Origin: DATAES01 sp036493595
GTDB taxonomy: Bacteria > Actinomycetota > Acidimicrobiia > Acidimicrobiales > JACDCH01
DNA length: 64,000 nucleotides
NCBI GenBank assembly: GCA_036493595.1
Contig: DASXPN010000073.1
Span: forward strand, 62,001-126,000
Direction of reading: 5' to 3'
In this document: piece after piece, positions 49,954-57,137 of the stretch
How the letters are laid out: each line of letters begins with the position of its first letter
Position numbering within the stretch: position 1 is the first letter of the stretch
The notes under the pieces: generated by a model
The model's input: the letters and a program-made list of their open reading frames with translations, nothing else
Told to the model about the DNA's origin: nothing
Database searches by the model: none
Position numbers and translations under genes: made by a program

Positions 49954-50652
49954 ATGGCCGATTCGAGCGCCGAGGACGAACCTCGTCGCGCCACGACACA
50001 GGATCTGCACCGCTGGGCGCAGGCGCTGTCGGGCGTTGCCCGCACCGGGCTCGGTTTCACGCAGAGCCTGTACGAGAAGGAACGCTTCGAGGAGATCCTC
50101 GCCGTGGCCGCCGACATCGCACACGCGGCGGGAGGTGGCCCGCTCGATCACGACGAGCAGGTCGAGGAGTGGATGGGCATGGTCGGCGCGGGCGTGCCCG
50201 GTTATGTCACACCGAAGGTCGGCGTCGCCGCGATCGTCGGCAACGAGGACGACCAGATCCTGCTCGTGCAACGCGCCGACTCGGGCATCTGGCTGTACCC
50301 GACCGGCTGGGCGGACATCGGCTACTCCGCGTCGGAGATCGCGGTGAAGGAAGTACGCGAGGAGACCGGCATCGAGATCGAGGTCGTGCGCCTCATCGGC
50401 GTGCTCGACGGACTGCGCCTCGGCTTCACTCGTGTTCCGATGTACTTGTTGCTCTTCCACTGCCGCGCCATCGGCGGCGAGCTCGCCGCGCATCCGTTGG
50501 AGTGCGCGGATGTGGGGTGGTTCGCGGAGGACGCGCTGCCGTGGCCGGCCGCAGGATTCCCTCGATGGGGACCGCTGGCATTCGCCGCCATCCGCGGCGA
50601 ATCCATCGAGCCGCTCTTCGACGAGCCGCGCGACAAACCCTGGCTCACCTAG
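49954..50652 (+). CDS. Nudix hydrolase with N-terminal helical domain
   Basis: 232 residues. Residues about 15-75 form a helical NUDIX_N-type domain (DLHRWAQALSGVARTGL, RFEEILAVAADIAH). The Nudix fold follows, with QILLVQRADSGIWLYPTGWADIG and the box core VKEVREETGIEIE. The Glu before the box is replaced (GWADIG), as in the group often annotated as ADP-ribose pyrophosphatases. Substrate unknown. The leaderless -10 box fixes the start. Confidence 0.88.
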   Translation: MADSSAEDEPRRATTQDLHRWAQALSGVARTGLGFTQSLYEKERFEEILAVAADIAHAAGGGPLDHDEQVEEWMGMVGAGVPGYVTPKVGVAAIVGNEDDQILLVQRADSGIWLYPTGWADIGYSASEIAVKEVREETGIEIEVVRLIGVLDGLRLGFTRVPMYLLLFHCRAIGGELAAHPLECADVGWFAEDALPWPAAGFPRWGPLAFAAIRGESIEPLFDEPRDKPWLT

Positions 50653-50667
50653 CAACCTACGTCGCGT

Positions 50668-51138
50668 CTATTCCGCGAGTTGGCGGAACAGCGCGTCGAC
50701 GATCGACATCGTGCCGTGGGACTGCTCCCATTCGTCGGCGATCAGGTCGTGGTCGACCTGCCCGACGGCATCGGGCTGTACGCCCAGTGCTGCCTCCGCG
50801 GCGGCCGCCAGTGGCGCCGGCTCCAACTCGTCGCCGTAGGCGACGTAGGCCTCGAGCCCGTCCCACAGCGAGTCGAGCGGCGCCGGCGGATCTTCACCGG
50901 TGGCGAGTGCGAGCGCGACTGCCGCGAACACCTCGTAGGTGTCGAGCCCTTCCGGCTTTCGGTACCCGGCCACTGGATGCAGCCGCCATTCGAGCGTGAC
51001 GCTGCCGGGACCGTCGTCGCGCAACCATGTCTGCGAGCCGTTCACGTAGGCATCGACGGGTTCGCCGAAGCGTTCGTCGAGCGCCACGATCACCGCGGGA
51101 TCCGCCCGCCACACGCAGGTCGACGTGCGCTGAGCCAC
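50668..51138 (-). CDS. hypothetical protein
   Basis: 156 residues starting VAQRTSTCVWRADPAVIVALDER, acidic, with a middle DGPGSVTLEWRLHPVAGYRKPEGL and a helical C-terminus. Family not recognised. The start is taken as GTG 51138 because earlier in-frame sequence overlaps the divergent peptidase gene. GAGG lies about 12 nt upstream. Confidence 0.6.
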   Translation of the reverse strand: MAQRTSTCVWRADPAVIVALDERFGEPVDAYVNGSQTWLRDDGPGSVTLEWRLHPVAGYRKPEGLDTYEVFAAVALALATGEDPPAPLDSLWDGLEAYVAYGDELEPAPLAAAAEAALGVQPDAVGQVDHDLIADEWEQSHGTMSIVDALFRQLAE

Positions 51139-51169
51139 CGTCGCAAGGTACCTCTGCCACCATTCGTCG

Positions 51170-52603
51170 ATGCGCCGATGGGTGGCACTCGCCGTGGTGG
51201 TCGTGCTGTGCGGCTGCCACAACGACACGCGCCCTCTCGCGTCGTCCTCCTCCGCGGGCGCGGCGTCATCGTCTTCGTCGCCGGCGCCTGGCGCCTCGGC
51301 ATCGACCGCTCCGCCTCCCACCCCAACGACCGCAAGCCCGCTCTCGTTCATCGCGGGGTGTCCTGACCCGGGCCCACTCGCCGCGCCCGACCCCAACCGT
51401 CCTCGCTACCAAGCCGTCCTCGCGATCGATCCGCCGTCGTCGACGGTCAGCGGCTCGATGATCGTCATGTTCGTGCCCGATCTCGCGGTCGACGAGATGG
51501 TCTTCCGGTTGTGGCCAAACGCACCGGTGCCTGCGGCAAGCGGCGCGCGCATCTCCGTCGACGCAGTCACCGACAACGGCACGGGCCAGCCGGTGGCGAC
51601 GACGCTCAGCGATCCGACGACACTGCATGTGGCGTTGGGTGCCACGGCGGGATCGATGTTGTCGGTGACGCTGACGTTCCACGCCACCATCCCCGGCAAC
51701 AACGACGACCGGGTCGCGCATGCGGACGACACGATGCGACTCGGTTCGTTCCTGCCCTTGCTGGCGTGGGAGCCCGGGTTCGGATGGGCGACCGAGCCGG
51801 CGACGTCCATTCACGGTGAAGCGGCGACGTCGCCGGCCGCCGACTACGACGTCGGGGTCACCGTGCCCGCCGGCTACGACGTCCTCGGGACCGGTGTTCG
51901 GGGCGCCGACAACCACTGGCGTGCGACCGCGGTGCGCGACGTCGGCTTCAGCGTCGGACACTTCGACATCGCCGAGCAGGACGTCGCCGGCGTGCACGTG
52001 ACCGTCGGTGTCGACCGCAGTGTGGGTGAGGATCCGCACCACGACTTGTCGCTCATCGCCGACGCGTTGCCGAACTACGAAGCGCGCTTCGGCGCGTTCC
52101 CGTGGACGACCTACACCGTCGCGATGACGCCGGGCTTCTCAGGCGGCATCGAGTTCCCGTTGCACGTGATGCAGGGCCCTGGCTCGCAGGACCGGTCCGT
52201 CGTCCACGAGCTCGCCCACCAGTGGTTCTACTCACTCGTCGGCAACGACCAGGCCCGTGACCCGTGGCTCGACGAGGGGATGGCCTCGTACGCCGAGTTC
52301 GTGCAGATTGGCTCACTGCAGAGCCACGCGGGCGACCGCATCGCACCGGCCGTGCGCGGTCACGCCGGTGATCCGATGACGTTCTGGGACGATCACGCCG
52401 CCGACTACTACGCAGGCGTGTACGTCCAGAGTGCAGAAGCCGTCGCGTCACTCGGCTCGGTCGACCAGGTGGACTGCGCCTTGCGTCAGTACGTGGCGCG
52501 CAACGCGTTCCGCGTGGCTCGCCCGTCGGACATTTTCGCCGCGCTTGCCACCGTCTTTCCCGATCCCGTGGGTGCGCTGGCGCCCGCAGGGCTCCATCCC
52601 TGA
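51170..52603 (+). CDS. M1-like zinc metallopeptidase lipoprotein
   Basis: 477 residues. Signal peptide with lipobox (VVLCGC, Cys16), a long Ser/Ala/Pro linker, then an N-domain of beta strands resembling M1 aminopeptidases and the catalytic HELAHQWFYSLVGNDQARDP followed by WLDEGMASYAEF, i.e. HExxH-(18)-E zinc ligands. The exopeptidase GxMEN motif reads GGIEFP, so substrate handling differs from classic aminopeptidases. Extracytoplasmic. Divergent from the hypothetical gene at 50668. Confidence 0.87.
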   Translation: MRRWVALAVVVVLCGCHNDTRPLASSSSAGAASSSSSPAPGASASTAPPPTPTTASPLSFIAGCPDPGPLAAPDPNRPRYQAVLAIDPPSSTVSGSMIVMFVPDLAVDEMVFRLWPNAPVPAASGARISVDAVTDNGTGQPVATTLSDPTTLHVALGATAGSMLSVTLTFHATIPGNNDDRVAHADDTMRLGSFLPLLAWEPGFGWATEPATSIHGEAATSPAADYDVGVTVPAGYDVLGTGVRGADNHWRATAVRDVGFSVGHFDIAEQDVAGVHVTVGVDRSVGEDPHHDLSLIADALPNYEARFGAFPWTTYTVAMTPGFSGGIEFPLHVMQGPGSQDRSVVHELAHQWFYSLVGNDQARDPWLDEGMASYAEFVQIGSLQSHAGDRIAPAVRGHAGDPMTFWDDHAADYYAGVYVQSAEAVASLGSVDQVDCALRQYVARNAFRVARPSDIFAALATVFPDPVGALAPAGLHP

Positions 52604-52611
52604 ACCAGTCC

Positions 52612-52617
52612 TAGTGT
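52612..52617 (+). promoter_or_regulatory. -10 box, leaderless (amidase)
   Basis: TAGTGT, 6 nt before the ATG at 52624. Confidence 0.5.
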
Positions 52618-52623
52618 GCGGCC

Positions 52624-54045
52624 ATGGCCGCGGTACACGACACGAACGAGCCGACCGTCATCGAGTTGGCGGAGTCAGTGCGACGAAAGGACCGCAAGGC
52701 CGTCGAAGTCCTCGACGATTACCTCGCTCGGATCGAGACAGGCAACGAGCGGTTGAACGCGTTCGTTCATCTCGACGCGGACCTCGCGCGCAAGGCCGCC
52801 ACGGCGGTCGACGAGGCCGTCGCTCATGGACTGGATCCGGGCCCGCTGGCCGGCGTCCCGTTCGGTGTGAAGGACCTCGAGCACTGCGCGGGCATGCCGA
52901 CCACCTACGGCTCGGTGCCGTTCCTCGGCCGTGGTCCCGAAGCCGAGGACGACATCAACGTCGGTCGGCTCAAGGCTGCCGGCGCGGTCGCGGTCGGCAT
53001 GACCGCATCGCCCGAGTTCGGCACGCTCAACTTCACCAAGACGAAGGCGCACGGCATCACCCGTAACCCGTGGAATCCGAGCCGGACGCCCGGAGGCTCG
53101 AGTGGCGGCACGGCGGCTGCGGTCGCCGCCGCGCTGATCCCCTTCGGTACCGCATCCGACGGCGGCGGTTCGATTCGCATTCCTGCGGCGTTCTCGGGAC
53201 TGCTCGGCCACAAATGCAGCCACGGCCGCATCCCGCTGCCGGGCCCGACCGGCAACAACACGAGTGTGCGCGGCTCGCTCACCACCACGGTGGGGGACAC
53301 GGCGCGGATCCTCGACGTGCTCGCCGGCCCCGACGACCGCGATCGCTTCAGCCTCCCGCCGGCACCCGTGCGCTACGAGGACGCGATGGAGACCACGCAG
53401 GTCCGAGGTCTGCGCGCCCGCTGGTCGCTCGACCTCGGCTTCGCCACCGTCGATCCCGAAGTGGCCGAGCTGGTCGAAGCCGCCGCCTCGACGCTGGCGA
53501 GCGAAGCCGGGCTCGTGGTCGACGACGACCCCGTCGAGTTCACGGATCCGGTCCGCGCCTGGCTCACGACCGGCGCGATCACGTTGTGGCTCGACATCGA
53601 GCCGGAGATGTGGCCATCGCGCGCCGACGACTTCACGCTGTGGACGCGACGCTCGCTCGAGCAGAGCGAGCACACCACGCTGCCGAAGTACGCGCGGTCG
53701 ATCCGCGCGCGCGAGCAGCTCGAGCTCGACTGCGCCCGCTTGTTCCGCGACGTCGACGTCGTGTTGTGCCCGACGACCGCGGTGCCGGCATTCGCGGCGG
53801 AGGGGCCGCCACCGTCGATCATCAACGGCGTCGACACCGGCAACGGGGCGATGTCCACGCCGTTCACCATGCTCGCCAACCTGTGCTGGAACCCGGCGGT
53901 GTCGATTCCGTGTGGGCGGACGTCGGATGGACTACCGGTCGGGTTGCAGGTGATCGCCCGCCGTCATCTCGACGAGATCCCGTTGCGCCTCGCCCGCATC
54001 TTCGAACAGCGCCAACCCTGGCCCCGCTTCGCCCCAGCCGTCTGA
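52624..54045 (+). CDS. amidase (amidase signature family)
   Basis: 473 residues. The catalytic Lys is in PFGVKDLEHCAG near 80-90 and the signature GGSSGGTAAAVAAALIPFGT, with DGGGSIRIPAAFSGLLG, carries the cis-Ser and nucleophile Ser of the Ser-Ser-Lys triad. The rest fits the amidase/GatA-like fold. Substrate unknown; gatB and gatC are not adjacent, so a role as tRNA amidotransferase is unlikely. -10 box 6 nt upstream. Confidence 0.92.
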   Translation: MAAVHDTNEPTVIELAESVRRKDRKAVEVLDDYLARIETGNERLNAFVHLDADLARKAATAVDEAVAHGLDPGPLAGVPFGVKDLEHCAGMPTTYGSVPFLGRGPEAEDDINVGRLKAAGAVAVGMTASPEFGTLNFTKTKAHGITRNPWNPSRTPGGSSGGTAAAVAAALIPFGTASDGGGSIRIPAAFSGLLGHKCSHGRIPLPGPTGNNTSVRGSLTTTVGDTARILDVLAGPDDRDRFSLPPAPVRYEDAMETTQVRGLRARWSLDLGFATVDPEVAELVEAAASTLASEAGLVVDDDPVEFTDPVRAWLTTGAITLWLDIEPEMWPSRADDFTLWTRRSLEQSEHTTLPKYARSIRAREQLELDCARLFRDVDVVLCPTTAVPAFAAEGPPPSIINGVDTGNGAMSTPFTMLANLCWNPAVSIPCGRTSDGLPVGLQVIARRHLDEIPLRLARIFEQRQPWPRFAPAV

Positions 54046-54066
54046 CCGCACTCCGACGGGAAAGGG

Positions 54067-54930
54067 TCAGCCGCCGTTGTCGCGCAGGAAGCGTTCGACT
54101 TCGGCGATGAGATCCTCTGAGCTCACGTCCTCGGTCAGTGGCGGGCTCACCGCTTCCTCGTCGACCGACTCCTCGAGGCGAGCGACGTAGGCGGCGGTGT
54201 CGTCGTCCTCCGCGACGAGCTCGTCGATCTGGCGCTCGTAGGCGGCGGATGCGATCTCGAGATCGGTCGTCGCCACTGGCGCGCGCAACAAGTGCGCGAG
54301 CCGTTCGAGCAGCGCGAGCGCGGCCTTCGGCGACGGCGCGCTCGGTACGTAGGTCGGCACGGTCGCCCACAACGCGACCGCCGGGACACCCGTGCGGCGG
54401 AACGTGTCGTGCAGCACGCCGACGATGCCGGTGGGTCCTTCGTATTGCGATTGCTGCAAGCCGAGCGAACGGACGAGGCTGGGGTCCTGCGTCGTGCCGA
54501 CGACGTGCACCGGGCGGCTGTGCGGAACCTCGGCCAGCAGCGCGCCCAATGTGACGACGAGGCGCACGTCGTGCTCGGCCGCGACCGCGACGATCTCTTC
54601 GCAGAACGTGCGCCACCGCAACTGCGGCTCGGTGCCGATGAGGAAGATGACGTCGCGGCTCCCGCCTGGAATGGCGGCGGCGGACATCGTCGTCGCGGGC
54701 CACACGATCTCGCGTTGCATCCCTTCGTCGAGGCGAACCTGCGGACGGGTCGACGTGAAGTCGAAGAAGTCCTCGGGATCGATCTCCGCGAACACCTCGG
54801 CGTCCCAGCGCTCGGCGAGGAACCGGGCGGCGAACGACGCGGCCTCGCCCGCGTCGTTCCATCCCTCGAACCCAGCGACCAGAACGGGATTCCGCAGCTG
54901 CGGTTGGCCCCGCCGTGTCACATACGGCAT
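54067..54930 (-). CDS. PAC2 family protein
   Basis: 287 residues beginning RNPVLVAGFEGWNDAGEAASFAA, with TRPQVRLDEG, VIFLIGTEPQLRWRTFCEEIV and LGALLAEVPHSRPVHVVGT, the blocks of the proteasome-assembly-chaperone 2 fold common in actinobacteria with a proteasome. The C-terminal region is helical and acidic. No proteasome gene is in the window. The ATG at 54930 has TAGCGT 7 nt upstream. Confidence 0.87.
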   Translation of the reverse strand: MPYVTRRGQPQLRNPVLVAGFEGWNDAGEAASFAARFLAERWDAEVFAEIDPEDFFDFTSTRPQVRLDEGMQREIVWPATTMSAAAIPGGSRDVIFLIGTEPQLRWRTFCEEIVAVAAEHDVRLVVTLGALLAEVPHSRPVHVVGTTQDPSLVRSLGLQQSQYEGPTGIVGVLHDTFRRTGVPAVALWATVPTYVPSAPSPKAALALLERLAHLLRAPVATTDLEIASAAYERQIDELVAEDDDTAAYVARLEESVDEEAVSPPLTEDVSSEDLIAEVERFLRDNGG

Positions 54931-54937
54931 CGAATCG

Positions 54938-54943
54938 ACGCTA
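54938..54943 (-). promoter_or_regulatory. -10 box, leaderless (PAC2)
   Basis: TAGCGT on the minus strand, 7 nt before the ATG at 54930. It overlaps the end of msrB on the same strand. Confidence 0.5.
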
Positions 54944-55387
54944 GCGCCCTGCCGTCGTCTCGGAGCCCTCGGCCCCCTCGGCCGTCGCCGGATCGAAGTC
55001 GAGCGAGAGCGAGTTGATGCAGTACCGCAGGCCTTCGGGCCCGGGGCCATCAGGGAAGACGTGGCCAAGATGCCCACCGCAGCGCGCGCACATGACTTCA
55101 ATGCGATGCATACCGTGCGCGTAGTCGTCCTCGGTCTTCACGTTCGCCGCGATGGCAGGTGACGTGAAGCTCGGCCAGCCGGTGCCCGAGTCGAACTTCG
55201 TATCGGACGCGAACAGCGGGGCGCCGCAGGCTGCGCACCGGTACATGCCGTCGTCGTGGTTGTAGACGTACTTGCCGGTGAAAGGTGCCTCCGTGCCCTT
55301 CCGCCTGAGCACGTCGTACTGCTCGGGGGTCAGTTCGTCACGCCATTCTCCGTCGGACTTGTCGACGTTCGCGGGAGCTTCATCCAT
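54941..55387 (-). CDS. msrB: peptide-methionine (R)-S-oxide reductase
   Basis: 148 residues with the MsrB pattern: LTPEQYDVLRRKGTEAPFTGKY, zinc Cys pairs CAACG and CARCGGHLGHVF, GTGWPSF and the catalytic RYCINSLSL. It repairs oxidised methionine using thioredoxin-like reductant. It is divergent from the thioredoxin-like selenoprotein candidate, with 22 bases between starts and -10 boxes that share two bases, so both are likely expressed together. Confidence 0.95.
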   Translation of the reverse strand: MDEAPANVDKSDGEWRDELTPEQYDVLRRKGTEAPFTGKYVYNHDDGMYRCAACGAPLFASDTKFDSGTGWPSFTSPAIAANVKTEDDYAHGMHRIEVMCARCGGHLGHVFPDGPGPEGLRYCINSLSLDFDPATAEGAEGSETTAGR

Positions 55388-55393
55388 GTCGCC

Positions 55394-55399
55394 AGCCTA
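55394..55399 (-). promoter_or_regulatory. -10 box, leaderless (msrB)
   Basis: TAGGCT on the minus strand, 6 nt before the ATG at 55387. It shares positions 55398-55399 (TA on both strands) with the opposite box of the selenoprotein candidate. Confidence 0.55.
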
Positions 55400-55403
55400 C
55401 GAT
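55398..55403 (+). promoter_or_regulatory. -10 box, leaderless (selenoprotein candidate)
   Basis: TACGAT, 6 nt before the GTG at 55410, which supports that GTG over the ATG at 55386. Confidence 0.55.
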
Positions 55404-55409
55404 TCGAAT

Positions 55410-56495
55410 GTGCTGACCACGACGCTCGAGATCGCATCAACCGACTTCGAGTCCACGACCGGCTGGGCCATCAAACCGGAGGGTGCGTGCCGCGGCGAGG
55501 TCTGTGTGCCGTTGCCGCCAGAGGCTCGCCTCGAAGCGGGGAAGGTGCGGCTCGACGTGGTCGCCCACCGTCTCGGTGCGCCCCTCGTGCATGACGAAGG
55601 TCGCGGCCTCTACGCGGTCGGCCCCTCGACGCTCGGCGGCCGAGCGCTGCCGTCCGCCCGAGCCCCGAGGCTCGAGCTGCCGACGATCGACGGCGCGCGG
55701 TTCGACCTGTCCGCGCTGCACGGCATGAAGACGGTGCTCGTCGCATGGGCGTCGTGGTGAGGGTGCCGAATGAGCCTGCCCGGGTGGCAGGCATTCAGAG
55801 CTGAGCACCACGACAAGGGAATCGAGGTGGTGACGGTCGCGCTCGACTCGGGTGGCGCAGCCGCCGCGCAACAGTGGATCGCTGCCGCGCAACCCGACCA
55901 CCCGTCATTGATCGACGAGGGTCACATCACCGACGAGCTGTTCGGGTTCGTCAACGTGCCCATGGCGGTGTGGATCGACGAGGACGGCATGATCGTGCGC
56001 CCCGCGGAGCCTGCGAGCATCGAGCAGAGCGCGTTGCGCGACCTCGAGGTTCCGGAAGGCTTGCCCGACCGGATGCGCGAGATGCTGGTCGCGGTCAAGG
56101 AGATACGCGACGACAGCGCGGCGTATCGTGCCGCGCTCGTCGATTGGATCGAGAACGGCGCGCAGAGCGCCTACGCGCTGTCACCCGACGAGGTGGTCGC
56201 TCGATCCCAACCGCGTGGTCGCGCCGAGGCCGAAGCGGCCGCCTGTTTCGAGCTCGGACGTGATGCGCACCTCGCCGGCGACGTGACCGCCGCGGTGCAC
56301 TGGTGGCGCGAGGCCCACCGGCTCGACCCGTCCAACTGGACCTACAAGCGCCAAGCGTGGAGCATCGCCAGCACCGAACCCGGCGCACCGAGCGATCTGA
56401 TGCAGGGCCCGACCGACGAGTACGAGGGCAACTGGCTCGATGACGTGAAGGCGATCGGCGGCGGTGAGAACTACTACAACGAGTTCCGACCCTGA
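55410..56495 (+). CDS. thioredoxin-like redoxin, candidate selenoprotein (in-frame UGA)
   Basis: 361 residues if UGA is read through. The first part (to residue 116) ends in LHGMKTVLVAWASW, the strand that leads into the redox motif of thioredoxin/TlpA-type proteins. The next codon is TGA (55758-55760), and the same frame continues GCRMSLPGWQAFRAEHHDKG, VVTVALDSGG, then FVNVPMAVWIDEDG (the cis-Pro region) and a helical C-terminal part to 56495. Family members normally read WASWCGCR here, so the UGA replaces exactly the first Cys (residue 117). A SECIS-like hairpin begins 8 bases later. Divergent from msrB. Alternatives are a point nonsense mutation or sequencing error. Confidence 0.75.
55768..55796 (+). 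promoter_or_regulatory. candidate bacterial SECIS element
   Basis: GAAT, a GA bulge, GCCTGCC, a 5-base loop CGGGT, GGCAGGC and ATTC form an 11-bp stem. The apical loop begins 21 nt after the UGA at 55758-55760 and has G at its second to fourth positions, within the limits described for bacterial SECIS elements (short G-containing loop about 16-37 nt from UGA). The element lies inside the coding sequence, as expected in bacteria. Confidence 0.65.
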
Positions 56496-56510
56496 TGGTG
56501 GTCAGAGCCG

Positions 56511-56861
56511 CTGAGTGACACGGCTGACGAACCCAGGGGCATCCTGAATCCCGGCACCATCGACGGCATCACCGTCGCCGCCGACGGCGTCGTCGAGCTC
56601 GTCGTCGAGCAGACGGCGCCGTGGGACGGATCGGATCATCTGCTGCTCCTCACGCAGGAGAAGCTGTTCAACTACCTCGCGTACATCGGCGACGGCGACC
56701 TCCGGCGCGAGCACCCGAGCGCGGCCAAGGGTTGGCGGGTCATCGTCGAGACGACGGATGAACCCGATCAGCGAACGGCCGAGCTGTTCCGCCTGGCCGG
56801 CGAGCAGCTCCGCCGGCTGGGGGGCACCTTCCTCACGCGGCGGATGCCGGCCGATCGCTGA
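56511..56861 (+). CDS. hypothetical protein with apparent CTG start, possibly DUF6572-like
   Basis: 116 residues if CTG 56511 is the start. The frame NPGTIDGITVAADGVVELVV, APWDGSDHLLLLTQEKLFNYLAYI and EPDQRTAELFRLAGEQLRRLGG has strong coding character, and its opening resembles small DUF6572-type proteins. It is in the same frame as the upstream redoxin gene, 15 bases after its TGA, and no ATG, GTG or TTG occurs before 56844. A frameshift from the ATG at 56495 or GTG at 56515 is the alternative. It overlaps the convergent gene by 29 bases. Confidence 0.55.
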   Translation: MSDTADEPRGILNPGTIDGITVAADGVVELVVEQTAPWDGSDHLLLLTQEKLFNYLAYIGDGDLRREHPSAAKGWRVIVETTDEPDQRTAELFRLAGEQLRRLGGTFLTRRMPADR

Positions 56862-57000
56862 CGGGCATGGCCCCATCGAGGCGACTCAATAGCGCCTCGA
56901 TCGTCCCGACCTCTGCGGCGCGCTGGTCGGCGAGCACACGCGCATTGGCCACTGCCCCGGTGTTGCCGAGCCTCCGGATCCAGGCGATGACCGTTTCCAT
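56833..57000 (-). CDS. small hypothetical protein
   Basis: 55 residues, METVIAWIRRLGNTGAVANA and a helix VLADQRAAEVGTIEALLSRLDG. No family recognised. TACCTT lies exactly 6 nt before the ATG at 57000, which supports it as a gene; an upstream start at 57060 has no such support. It is divergent from the citrate synthase fusion. Confidence 0.5.
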   Translation of the reverse strand: METVIAWIRRLGNTGAVANARVLADQRAAEVGTIEALLSRLDGAMPVSDRPASAA

Positions 57001-57006
57001 GACGGA

Positions 57007-57012
57007 AAGGTA
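57007..57012 (-). promoter_or_regulatory. -10 box, leaderless (small protein)
   Basis: TACCTT on the minus strand, 6 nt before the ATG at 57000. Confidence 0.45.
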
Positions 57013-57137
57013 CGAAAGCCATGTGTCGTCCGCTCGACGCGACCGTGACCACTGGGTCACGATCGGGTGAACGCTCGCTTTCTCCGCTTCGCCTCCTAGG
57101 CTGCGCGGGACTGGCGCGGGACCGACGAGGAGGCACG

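Noticed and set aside
55410..56495. Two separate genes split at the TGA (one ending at 55760, one starting at ATG 55770)
   Set aside because: The frame is the same on both sides, the split falls inside the thioredoxin active site, and the second half would lack the first strands of the fold; a read-through product fits better.
56502..56876. A 124-residue minus-strand frame between the redoxin gene and the citrate synthase fusion
   Set aside because: Its plus-strand counterpart, although needing a CTG start, has far better protein-like composition; the minus frame has no recognisable content.
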